The position numbers and the translations under genes are program-made. A model generated the notes under the pieces. The model ran no database searches. It was not told the DNA's origin and saw nothing but the letters and a program-made list of their open reading frames with translations. Positions 1-7,819 of a stretch of 64,000 nt of DNA are shown one piece after another; the first letter of the stretch is position 1, and each line of letters opens with the position of its first letter. Origin of the DNA: SIG588 sp045591985. Lineage in GTDB: Bacteria; Bacillota; Clostridia; Oscillospirales; Acutalibacteraceae. The stretch lies in contig JAZNTV010000035.1 of the NCBI GenBank assembly GCA_045591985.1, positions 1 to 64,000 of the forward strand. Reading direction: 5' to 3'.

Positions 1-1939
1 GAAATTTATCAATTTTCTTCACGGCATACTGCAATATGAGACGCGCGTCGGTGGAATCCACCGCACCGTTGCCGTCCACGTCGGCGGCGGTAATGTCGAG
101 CGCATCGGCGTGGATCTTCTTCACCGCGTATTGCAACACCAGACGCGCATCGGTGGAGTTTACCGCATCGTTGCCGTCTACGTTGCCGAGACGCACCGCA
201 CCGCTGTTGTAATGCCACGTGGCGTTGAGCAAATATTTGTTTTTCTCTCCCATATCAATGCCGTCCGCTTGCTCTTTGGAACCACCGTAGTATATGTTGG
301 TGCACGAGTAGTGCCAACCAAAGGCGTTGTTTCCGATTTTGGTTACGGATACCGGCAGATCAACGTGTTCGATCGGACAACTATTGAACGCATAGTCTCC
401 TATTGTCAGCACGCCGTCGGAAAGCGTCACTTTCTCCAACGAATTACAGTCTTCAAATGCGTGATCTCCCACCGTTATCACTCCGGCGGGGATCGTTACA
501 GCGGTAAGTGCAGATTCCCTGTCAAATGCGCCGCCTGCGATCGTCTTAGTGCCTTCTTTTACGGAAAATTCCCCGCTGAATCCCGGCGTAACGGCGATCA
601 AGTGACGGCCGATATACAGCACCTTATCTTCCCAATTCTCGCTTCGATTGAAATATCCCGTCCCGGTAAACGCCTCTATGCCAATGGAAGTAACCGCATC
701 GGAAAGTGTAATATTATCGAGTGCCGCACAACGATAAAACGCATACTCATCTATGGTTGTCACACCGGTCGGGATCTCTAACGCGGTAAGCACAGAACAA
801 CCGTCAAACGCATGTGCCCCAATTGTTGTTACATCCTTCGACATTGTCACCGTGGAAAGTTGCTCACAACCCCAAAACAGTTCGTCGCAAATATTGGTTA
901 CCTGCGGCGACAGCACAGCCGTCGTAAGCGAAGTGCAGCTACTGAACGCACCCGCTCCTACATTCACCACACTATCGGGTATCGTCACAGATCGAAGGGA
1001 TTCACACTCTTGAAACGCGTAATCCCCAACATGCGTGACGCTGTCGGGCAGTGTCACCGCCGTAAGAGACTGACACCACCGGAAAGCGGCATCCGCAATC
1101 GTTTTCGTGCCTTCTTTTATTGCATATGTGTACGTTCCCTCTATTTCGTATTCGTCCACCCGAATCAAATGGCGGTCGATATACAAGGCATGGTCTTCCC
1201 AGTTGGAAGAATTGCCGAAAATTTCGGTGTCAAAAAAGGCATCGGCACCGATGCTTATAACACTGTCCGGTATCGTTATCGATGCAAGTGAATAGCAACA
1301 CTCAAACGCTTTTTCTCCGATACTTACCACTCCGTTCGGTATCTCGACCGCTGTGAGCGCATCGCAAGACCAAAACGCACCATCACCGATACTTGTAATG
1401 CCGTTCGGTATCGTTACGGAAGAAAGCGAATCGCAATTCATAAACAATTCGGCTTCCAGTCTCGTTATGTTCTTTCCAAACGTCACTGTTTGAAGTGAAT
1501 CACACGCAAAAAAAGCCCCTTCTCCTATCGCCGTCACGCTGTCAGGGAGAGTCACCGCAGTGAGTCCGCAATTACTAAATGCATATGCACCGACATCGGT
1601 TACACTGCTTGGAATTTCTACGGTTTTCAATGAAAAACACGACGCAAATGCATTATCGCCAATCGTGGTTATCCCATACGGTAGAGTTATCGCCGTAAGT
1701 GAATCACAGTAATTAAACGCTCCGTCGCCGATACCGGTCACAGGGTATCCGCCGAGCGTTGACGGAACGGTGATGTTACCGTTGATGGACGTATCAACCT
1801 GCACGATCGTCGCCGCGCCGTCGGCAACTTCGTAAGTGTAATAATATCCGCCCGTTTCTGCCGCATCGGCAATTGTTCCCGCCGGCATCATCACCGACAC
1901 CAGAACCGCGATCAATACCCACACCACATATTTTTTCAT
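1..1939 (-). CDS. BspA-like leucine-rich-repeat protein with C-terminal dockerin (3' end cut by window)
   Basis: Open on the minus strand from ATG 1937-1939, preceded by AAGGAGGAGCAG, to the window edge. Residues 1-27 form a signal peptide (MKKYVVW, hydrophobic core, then ADAAETG). About 19 LRR_5/BspA-type repeats of roughly 23 residues follow (pattern IGxxAFxxCxSLTxVxIPxxV), in blocks of 8, 7 and 4 separated by two related inserts containing NWED-x2-LYI-x-RHLI. The end carries two dockerin F-hands (GNVDGNDAVNSTDARL and ADVDGNGAVDSTDARL). BspA-like proteins are surface or secreted adhesion/recognition proteins, and dockerins dock onto cohesin scaffolds. The natural C-terminus is probably a few residues beyond the window, because the second F-hand is almost complete. 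The binding partner cannot be read from the sequence. A divergent XRE regulator lies upstream. Confidence 0.9.
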   Translation of the reverse strand, partial: MKKYVVWVLIAVLVSVMMPAGTIADAAETGGYYYTYEVADGAATIVQVDTSINGNITVPSTLGGYPVTGIGDGAFNYCDSLTAITLPYGITTIGDNAFASCFSLKTVEIPSSVTDVGAYAFSNCGLTAVTLPDSVTAIGEGAFFACDSLQTVTFGKNITRLEAELFMNCDSLSSVTIPNGITSIGDGAFWSCDALTAVEIPNGVVSIGEKAFECCYSLASITIPDSVISIGADAFFDTEIFGNSSNWEDHALYIDRHLIRVDEYEIEGTYTYAIKEGTKTIADAAFRWCQSLTAVTLPDSVTHVGDYAFQECESLRSVTIPDSVVNVGAGAFSSCTSLTTAVLSPQVTNICDELFWGCEQLSTVTMSKDVTTIGAHAFDGCSVLTALEIPTGVTTIDEYAFYRCAALDNITLSDAVTSIGIEAFTGTGYFNRSENWEDKVLYIGRHLIAVTPGFSGEFSVKEGTKTIAGGAFDRESALTAVTIPAGVITVGDHAFEDCNSLEKVTLSDGVLTIGDYAFNSCPIEHVDLPVSVTKIGNNAFGWHYSCTNIYYGGSKEQADGIDMGEKNKYLLNATWHYNSGAVRLGNVDGNDAVNSTDARLVLQYAVKKIHADALDITAADVDGNGAVDSTDARLILQYAVKKIDKF

Positions 1940-1988
1940 ACTGCTCCTCCTTCTCGCCCTATCTCATGGCAATGATACGCAAAGGCCA

Positions 1989-2025
1989 AAAATATTGCTT
2001 AGATAGAAACTGTCCAAGCAATATT
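1989..2025 (-). promoter_or_regulatory. Promoter of the BspA-like gene with overlapping inverted-repeat operator candidate
   Basis: On the minus strand, TTGGAC (2012-2017) and TATTTT (1989-1994) are separated by 17 bp. A perfect 10-bp inverted repeat, AATATTGCTT (1991-2000) and AAGCAATATT (2016-2025), spans the -10 and -35. The placement suits an operator, possibly for the adjacent XRE regulator. The promoter match is good; the regulator assignment is inference. Confidence 0.55.
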
Positions 2026-2096
2026 TTAGATGTTTTGCTTCTATTTGTCAATAGAAACTTTCTGTCTAAGGTACACTATTCCCTGAGGTGACAGAA

Positions 2097-2318
2097 ATGA
2101 CGTTGACGTTTGGCGAGAAAATCCGCAATTTGCGCGAAGATATGGATATGAACCAGACCGAGCTGGGACTCGCGGTACACATGAGCCAGCGAAAGGTTTC
2201 CTACATCGAATGTGGGCGATACGAACCCAGTTTGCAAGACATCGTGGAATTTTGCCGCTTTTTTAAGGTGTCAGCGGATTATTTGTTGAATATTCCGAAG
2301 GAATTTCGCCGCGGGTGA
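2097..2318 (+). CDS. Small XRE/Cro-CI family transcriptional regulator
   Basis: A 73-residue protein that is nearly all one helix-turn-helix domain: FGEKIRNLRED, then MNQTELGLAVHMSQRKVSYIE as helices 2-3, ending SADYLLNIPKEF, as in HTH_3 proteins. An in-frame GTG exists at 2088, but GAGGTG (2085-2090) sits 6 bp before ATG 2097, so that start is preferred. The gene is divergent from the BspA-like dockerin gene, with 157 bp between them containing an inverted repeat over that gene's promoter and a second small palindrome (AGAAACTTTCT, 2053-2063). Autoregulation and control of the neighbour are likely but inferred. No sensor domain is present. Confidence 0.85.
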   Translation: MTLTFGEKIRNLREDMDMNQTELGLAVHMSQRKVSYIECGRYEPSLQDIVEFCRFFKVSADYLLNIPKEFRRG

Positions 2319-2328
2319 TGGGCACCAA

Positions 2329-2857
2329 GTAGGAGACGGCGCCTCGACGTCCCGTCCTCCGAATGCACGAGCCGTGTTGTATATACGCGGTAGGGGACGG
2401 CGCCTCGACGTCCCGTCCGCGCGTTTGCGGAATTGGCACCAACGCGTAGGGACGGGTCTCCCGACCCGACCGTTTTCACGCCCTACCGCACGCCCCGGTT
2501 GTGCGGTAGGGGCGGCAACCTGCCGCCCATCGAAAACACATCGCAATCTACGGGCGGCGATGGAACGCCTCCCCTGCGCACCCGTTCCGATTTGGTGCAA
2601 TTCACGCGGACGACCGCAAAGACCCCCTTTCGTAAGAAAGGGGGTCGAGCCAAGCCGTCGGTTTGGCTCGGGGGGATTCCACATAAACACTCGAACTCCA
2701 TTTTATGCATCACTCCCGCGGTGCGTCGCACCCTACGACGCCCACCGCGGGAGTGCGACCGGTCGCGGTGCGGACGGGTCGGAGACCCGTCCCTACAACG
2801 CCCGCGCCACATTGCGCGATCGGTCGCAAAACGGCGGGAGACAAGCCCCCGCCCTAC
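2329..2857. repeat. Cluster of six REP-like GTAGGG-bounded palindromic repeats
   Basis: Units: 2329-2357 and 2390-2418 (28 of 29 bases identical, GTAGGRGACGGCGCCTCG core); 2446-2471 (CGGGTC-TCCC-GACCCG hairpin); 2502-2529 (GGGCGGCA-ACC-TGCCGCCC); 2770-2796 (GACGGGTC-GGA-GACCCGTC, inverted, ending CCCTAC); 2832-2857 (inverted, ending GCCCTAC). All carry GTAGGG or its complement at one edge and a GC-rich palindrome. No coding pattern is convincing on either strand here, so these are read as intergenic repeats. Mobility is not shown. Confidence 0.7.
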
Positions 2858-3149
2858 TGCCACAACAAAAAAAGGCCACGCGATATGGGAGTTGTGGGTG
2901 GGGATTGGATGAATGCCGCAGAAATCTGCGGGTTGTCACATAAGTCGGCGGGATTCTCAAGGGGCTGGCTGCCCCTTGAGCCGTTTGGGAGGGGTGTGGG
3001 GAACCTATCGGAAAGGTTCCCCGCGTTCTTTGCAACTTTCTTACAAGAAAGTTGTGCCTGCGCGGCATGAGCGCGAATCGACGATAAGAAAATGTTTGAA
3101 ACGCGCGTCTTCTCGTTGTTTGAAAATCGTTTTGCGATTTTCAAACAAC
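2621..3149. other. Non-coding hairpin-rich stretch
   Basis: Perfect or near-perfect hairpins follow one another: 2621-2646 (11-bp stem, GTAA loop), 2647-2669, 2711-2755 (18-bp stem with one bulge, CACCCTA loop), 2957-2981 (CTCAAGGGGC stem), 2998-3022 (GGGGAACC stem), 3033-3054 (CAACTTTCTT stem) and 3115-3149 (15-bp stem, TTTTG loop). Open frames on both strands overlap these palindromes and lack ribosome binding sites or recognisable domains. From 2319 to 3314 I see no gene. Confidence 0.6.
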
Positions 3150-3314
3150 ATCGCTGGCAGAGAGTTGTATAGGGCTTATCTGCATAGCGCTCGGTCTAAA
3201 AGAATCCCCCAGTCATTTTCTCCTCGCTTCGCTCCTCGAAAATGCCAGCCCCCTTTAGGCAAGGGGGCCAAGGGTCACAGCACCTTTCGAAGTCAAGTGA
3301 ATATCCACCAAAAT

Positions 3315-3358
3315 AAATAGAGAGAATGCTTATCGAAAGTGCATTCTCTCTATTTTTA
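3315..3358. terminator. Intrinsic terminator downstream of clpE, possibly bidirectional
   Basis: A 15-bp perfect stem (3315-3329 with 3341-3355, AGAGAGAATGC core) has an 11-nt loop. T-rich tracts lie on both sides: ATTTTTAT on plus, CTATTTATTTT on minus. It lies about 60 bp past the clpE stop and would end the long minus-strand operon. Confidence 0.75.
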
Positions 3359-3418
3359 TCCCTAACCGCACACGCGATATCGCGTGGCCTTTTTATTACC
3401 CATACTATAACACGATTC

Positions 3419-5689
3419 TCACACCGCCGTCAGCGTGATGGCGCCATCGTTCACACCGACCGTGACCGACGTGGGCGGCTGTTCACAGCGGTCCACCAAC
3501 AAGGTCGCGAGTTTGTCCTCCACCTCGCGGCGAATCGCCACTCGGAGATCACGCGCACCTCGCTTGCCGTCGGCGGATCGCTCTGCCAATACCGCAGGCA
3601 CCGCCTCGTCATAGCAGAAGGTGATGCCCCGCTCGGCAAGCGGCTCTCGCAACTCGTCCAGCAACAGCGCCGCAATGCGCGTGTAATCCCCCGCATCGAG
3701 CGGACGGAAATACACCACTTCGTCCACACGGCTTAAGAATTCGGGACGCAGGAAATCCGACAGGGCTTTCATTGCTTTGTCGCGCCCTGCCTCGCCCGCG
3801 CTCTTACCGAAGCCCATCATGGTGTTCGACAATTCGCTTCCGGCGTTCGAAGTCATCACCAACACGGTATTTTCAAAATTCACCGTGCGACCATGCGCGT
3901 CGGTCACGCGTCCTTCGTCCAAGATCTGCAACAGAATATTCAGCACGTCGGGGTGCGCCTTTTCGATCTCGTCGAACAACAGCACCGAATACGGCTTGCG
4001 GCGCACCTTTTCGGTGAGCTGCCCCGCTTCGTCATAACCGACATAACCCGGAGGTGACCCGATGAGGCGCGATACCGCGTGCTTTTCCATAAATTCCGAC
4101 ATATCAAGACGAATAAGTGCATCGGGCGTATCGAACAGGTCACGCGCGAGCACCTTTACCAGTTCCGTCTTTCCCACCCCCGTGGGGCCGACAAACAGAA
4201 AAGAGGCGGGACGACGACGGGGACTGATCTGCACCCGACTGCGACGCACGGCAGCGGCCACCAGACGCACCGCTTCTTCTTGGCCGATGATATGAGTCGA
4301 GAGTCGCTCTTCCATGCCGGACAGGCGCGAAAGTTCGCTTTCCTGCACTTTAGCGGCCGGAATACCGGTCCACAGTTCGATGACCTTGGCCAAATGGCGG
4401 TCGAGGAGCGGCGCTTCGGTAGCGGCTTCGCGAATGGCCGCCGCCTCCTGCTCGCTCTTCATCAGTTCGGCACGTACACGCGCCAACGCCTCGTAATCCA
4501 CTGCATCCGCCGCCATATGGCGTTCTTCTTCCTTCTTCATCAGTGTGATCTCCCGCTGATAGGCGGCATAACGGTCGGCCTCTTTGTTTTCGAGAGCCGC
4601 CGCCGCACACGCTTCGTCCAACAGGTCGATCGCTTTATCGGGCAGAAAACGGTCGGTAATATATCGCTCGGACAACGTGACCGCGCGGGTAAGTATCTCG
4701 TCACTCACACGCACACCGTGGAACTGCTCATAATACTCTTTGATACCGCGCAACACCGCTTTGGCCTCTTCCACCGAGGGTTCTTCCACCGTAACCGGTT
4801 GGAAACGGCGCTCCAGCGCGGCATCCTTTTCAATATGCTTGCGATATTCGTTAAAGGTAGTGGCGCCGATGACCTGAATCTCCCCGCGGGAAAGGGCCGG
4901 CTTCAAAATGTTGGCTGCCGACATACTGCCTTCGGCATCGCCCGTCCCCACCAGATTGTGGATCTCGTCGATAAACAGAATGACGTTTCCTTTGGCTCGC
5001 ACCTCGTCTACCAACGCCTTGATGCGGCTTTCAAACTGCCCGCGGAACTGTGTGCCGGCTACCAAGGCCGTGAGATCTAACAGATGGATCTCTTTTTCCT
5101 GCAAACGGGCGGGCACGTTACCTGCCGCAATTCGCAGTGCGAGTCCTTCCGCAATGGCGGTCTTACCCACACCCGGCTCACCGATCAGGCACGGGTTGTT
5201 TTTGGTGCGGCGGCAAAGGATCTGGGTCACGCGATACAGTTCCCGTTCGCGCCCGATGATGCGGCCGATCTTACCGTCGCGGGCACGGGCGGTGAGGTCG
5301 GTACAATATTGCTCAAGCGCACTCGGACGGCGAGACGGCTTGTCCTTAGACTTGCCCTTCCCCTTTTCCGATGCCTCCTGCGGCTTTTCGGTCGTCTCTT
5401 CCGCCCCCATATTGGGGAACAGGTTTTGCAAGAACGGGAAGGTTGCGGCACCACCGGGTTTAAATCCGTCTTCTTCGCCGCCCATCGCTTCCATCATCCC
5501 CGAGATCTGCTCATCCACCGACTCAAGATCCTCATCGCTCATACCAAACTGCTGGATAATATCGCAGACGGGTTTGATCCCCATCTCTTTTGCACAGACA
5601 AGGCATAAGCCGTCGTTAATCGTTTTATCCCCTTCCATACGGGTGATAAACACCGTGGCAGGGCGTTGTTTACAACGTGAACACACCAT
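3419..5689 (-). CDS. clpE: ClpE/ClpC-type AAA+ unfoldase (Clp protease ATP-binding subunit)
   Basis: 756 residues. The N-terminus has a C3-x2-C6 ... C29-x2-C32 zinc-finger pattern typical of ClpE, not the ClpC N-domain repeat. Two AAA+ modules follow: Walker A GEPGVGKT and Walker B LFIDEIHN in the first, GPTGVGKTE and LLFDEIEKAHPD in the second, with a short middle region between them. MGF in the NTMMGFGKSAG segment occupies the position of the ClpP-binding tripeptide loop. It should unfold substrates for ClpP using ATP in the cytoplasm. ATG 5687-5689 follows AAGGAG, which overlaps the stop of the upstream gene, suggesting coupled translation. No CtsR operator was seen, so regulation appears to be through the upstream operon. 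ClpC versus ClpE naming rests on the zinc finger. Confidence 0.88.
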   Translation of the reverse strand: MVCSRCKQRPATVFITRMEGDKTINDGLCLVCAKEMGIKPVCDIIQQFGMSDEDLESVDEQISGMMEAMGGEEDGFKPGGAATFPFLQNLFPNMGAEETTEKPQEASEKGKGKSKDKPSRRPSALEQYCTDLTARARDGKIGRIIGRERELYRVTQILCRRTKNNPCLIGEPGVGKTAIAEGLALRIAAGNVPARLQEKEIHLLDLTALVAGTQFRGQFESRIKALVDEVRAKGNVILFIDEIHNLVGTGDAEGSMSAANILKPALSRGEIQVIGATTFNEYRKHIEKDAALERRFQPVTVEEPSVEEAKAVLRGIKEYYEQFHGVRVSDEILTRAVTLSERYITDRFLPDKAIDLLDEACAAAALENKEADRYAAYQREITLMKKEEERHMAADAVDYEALARVRAELMKSEQEAAAIREAATEAPLLDRHLAKVIELWTGIPAAKVQESELSRLSGMEERLSTHIIGQEEAVRLVAAAVRRSRVQISPRRRPASFLFVGPTGVGKTELVKVLARDLFDTPDALIRLDMSEFMEKHAVSRLIGSPPGYVGYDEAGQLTEKVRRKPYSVLLFDEIEKAHPDVLNILLQILDEGRVTDAHGRTVNFENTVLVMTSNAGSELSNTMMGFGKSAGEAGRDKAMKALSDFLRPEFLSRVDEVVYFRPLDAGDYTRIAALLLDELREPLAERGITFCYDEAVPAVLAERSADGKRGARDLRVAIRREVEDKLATLLVDRCEQPPTSVTVGVNDGAITLTAV

Positions 5690-5695
5690 ACTTCA

Positions 5696-6265
5696 TTACT
5701 CCTTCAAAGACTTACGCGCGCTGATATAGGTGGAAAGATAGCCAAGGAACGTAACAAGCATCATTACACCGACCAACACCACCAGCACGATGCGCACGAC
5801 CGACGACATCGTATCGAACACAACAATGGCCGCCATAGCCGAATAGAACACAAACGTGCATATTTTTCCGAACCACTGCGACGCGCGCACCTCGTCGCCC
5901 CGATGCAACAGCAACAGTCCGCCGATCACCTGTGCCGCTTCCTTCAATAAGCAAACCGCCATCAGCCACACCAATTCTTGAAACCGCGTGGCAAGACAGA
6001 CCAGAACGGTAAGTTGGGTGAGCTTATCGGCCAACGGATCTAACAGTTTGCCCGCTTCGCTGATCTGGTTGAATCGGCGAGCGATCCACCCGTCGAACAA
6101 ATCGGTCAACCCCGAGACAACCAGCACGGCAAACGCCCAAATCAGCAACGACGGATGGGCAGCGCTGTTCAAATACAACACCGCAAACGCAGGAAGCAAC
6201 GCAATACGAATAAGCGACAGCACATTCGGCACTGTCCATTGCCATTTGATGTTTATCAATTTCAT
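5696..6265 (-). CDS. CDP-alcohol phosphatidyltransferase (PgsA/cardiolipin-synthase-type phospholipid enzyme)
   Basis: The family signature DxxDGxxAR-x8-G-x3-D-x3-D is intact: DLFDGWIARRFNQISEAG, then KLLDPLAD. Several hydrophobic helices match an integral membrane enzyme that transfers a phosphatidyl group from CDP-diacylglycerol. About 189 residues from ATG 6263-6265, close to the usual PgsA size. An upstream in-frame start at 6313 lacks a ribosome binding site; AAAGGA precedes ATG 6265 at a long spacing, and IKWQWTVPNVLSLIRI just after it is the normal N-terminal motif. The acceptor (glycerol-3-phosphate or phosphatidylglycerol) cannot be decided. It lies between a cvpA homologue and clpE in a tightly spaced operon. 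Confidence 0.85.
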   Translation of the reverse strand: MKLINIKWQWTVPNVLSLIRIALLPAFAVLYLNSAAHPSLLIWAFAVLVVSGLTDLFDGWIARRFNQISEAGKLLDPLADKLTQLTVLVCLATRFQELVWLMAVCLLKEAAQVIGGLLLLHRGDEVRASQWFGKICTFVFYSAMAAIVVFDTMSSVVRIVLVVLVGVMMLVTFLGYLSTYISARKSLKE

Positions 6266-6319
6266 AATGAGGTCGCCAATCCTTTCTTTTATAACCCGAA
6301 AATCGGATATCAACTTATA

Positions 6320-7012
6320 CTAAAACAACCAATTCCAATTGGAAAGTTTCGAGACCAGTAACGATTGCTCCACCGTATCGGAGGTGACGGCCGTGCCGAA
6401 CCACCCGCAACCGACAGCGAGTTGCAACACCGCCGTAAATATCAACGCCCAAAACACACCTTGTAAAAAGCCGGCCGCCAAACCGCCGAAACGATTCAAC
6501 TGTTTGAGCAACGGCAATCGGAATATCGCGTCCAGCAAACGGGACAACAGGAATACGGCAATCAACAACACAACGAATATCAGCAAGGATACGACCGCTT
6601 CGATCAGATACACCAGCACCGGTTGCAACACCTGTTCAACAGCCGGTTTTATCGCCTGTGCGATGACCGTCTCCGACCGATCTCCCAACGGAACACGCAC
6701 GGCGGTATCCCATCCCATACTCTCGAAATACGGGATCAGCATCGTATCCTCACCGAACAACGTATCCAATCCGACGGTGATCTCATTTCCAACGGTCTCT
6801 TCCGCCCGCGCCGCGACCGCCGTCTCCACACGCGGAGCAACCGCCGTATCGTAGATGCCGTTAGCCAGCGGTGTTGCCGCCTGTGCGGCAATGAAGGCCG
6901 CCAGCGCAAACCCCACAAGCATCACCGCTGTGCGTATCAATCCATGATGCCAGCCGCGCCACACACAAAAAGCTACAATCAGTATGACCACGATATCCAA
7001 AATGTATGCCAC
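6320..7012 (-). CDS. CvpA-family membrane protein (first of a tandem pair)
   Basis: A GTG start at 7010-7012 follows AAGGAGG with 7-nt spacing; an upstream in-frame start at 7036 has no such site. The protein has about 230 residues, beginning with an N-terminal helix (YILDIVVILIVAFCVWRGWHHGLIRT), the usual CvpA opening. A helix around ALAAFIAAQAATPLA and two C-terminal helices follow, with charged stretches between. CvpA is a polytopic inner-membrane family linked to colicin V production and envelope stress, with no settled biochemical role. It overlaps nothing and is 32 bp from the next CvpA-like gene. Confidence 0.75.
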   Translation of the reverse strand: MAYILDIVVILIVAFCVWRGWHHGLIRTAVMLVGFALAAFIAAQAATPLANGIYDTAVAPRVETAVAARAEETVGNEITVGLDTLFGEDTMLIPYFESMGWDTAVRVPLGDRSETVIAQAIKPAVEQVLQPVLVYLIEAVVSLLIFVVLLIAVFLLSRLLDAIFRLPLLKQLNRFGGLAAGFLQGVFWALIFTAVLQLAVGCGWFGTAVTSDTVEQSLLVSKLSNWNWLF

Positions 7013-7044
7013 CGTATGACCTCCTTGTTCATTCACCCGGGGGA

Positions 7045-7788
7045 TCAGTGAAACCCAAAAGTAAACCGTTCGAGTAACGCCAAGGGACTGATACTATGTA
7101 GCCAACGATACCAATCGGCCTGTTGCAACACGGCCGGAGTCAAAAACACCAGTTGCTCCGCAGCCACGGGCACAACCCAGGACAACACGATGATTGCCAC
7201 CCACGACCACAAAAGGCCGCTCAACACACCAAACAACGGCGGAATCACCCGTTTAAATCCGCGATACCGTCGTTGCGGCGGAAGATTCTGCTCGATACGG
7301 CGCATGATCAATTGCAAAACCACCGTCAGCAAAAGGCTGATCAGCAAAAACACGCCCGCCTTGGTAAGTGTCGTCGCAAAGGGGGCCGCAATGCTGTGCA
7401 CCACCGTAATGCCTTCGGGGTGGGCGCGATAGGCCGCCTCCACCGTCGCCGCATCGGCGTGGTATTTTTCCAACAAACGCCGATACGACTCCGTCTGTTC
7501 GTCGATCATCTGTGCAAACGGCAATGCGGCCACCGTTTTTTCCGGCGTAGCAAGGTGCGGAGCGGAATACATATCGGCAAACTCCTCTGCCACCGCACGT
7601 TCCGTGAGCGGTGTCAGCGTAATCTCCGCCGCAGGCGTCGCCGCCAACGGCGCCAGAAAAAGGGCCGCCGTTACCGCCATGGCCGTAGCCAACGTACCCA
7701 TGCCGGCGGAAAAAATGGATTTCCGCGCATAGGTGGTCACCACCGCCAACAATATACCGATCAACACGATATCCACCAAAAAGCTCAT
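7045..7788 (-). CDS. CvpA-like membrane protein (second of the tandem pair)
   Basis: 247 residues from ATG 7786-7788, preceded by AAGGAGGAAAACACG. The N-terminal helix (FLVDIVLIGILLAVVTTYARKSIF) followed by GMGTLATAMAVTAALFLAPLAA and two C-terminal helices gives the same four-helix plan as the neighbour. A longer, acidic extracytoplasmic-looking segment (EEFADMYSAPHL to AAYRAHPEG) lies after helix 2. Sequence similarity to the neighbour is low by eye, so they may be diverged paralogues with paired function. The family assignment is weaker than for the first copy. Confidence 0.6.
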   Translation of the reverse strand: MSFLVDIVLIGILLAVVTTYARKSIFSAGMGTLATAMAVTAALFLAPLAATPAAEITLTPLTERAVAEEFADMYSAPHLATPEKTVAALPFAQMIDEQTESYRRLLEKYHADAATVEAAYRAHPEGITVVHSIAAPFATTLTKAGVFLLISLLLTVVLQLIMRRIEQNLPPQRRYRGFKRVIPPLFGVLSGLLWSWVAIIVLSWVVPVAAEQLVFLTPAVLQQADWYRWLHSISPLALLERFTFGFH

Positions 7789-7819
7789 CGTGTTTTCCTC
7801 CTTCGTTAAACTGCGTAGC

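Noticed and set aside
2329..2857. Possible CRISPR array from the repeated GTAGGG units
   Set aside because: Units are unevenly spaced, in both orientations, vary in length and have no conserved spacer size; no cas genes.
2271..3320. Several overlapping open frames of 90-190 codons on both strands after the small XRE gene
   Set aside because: They run through palindromic repeats, are Arg/Pro/Gly-rich and have no binding sites or family similarity; repeats explain the openness.
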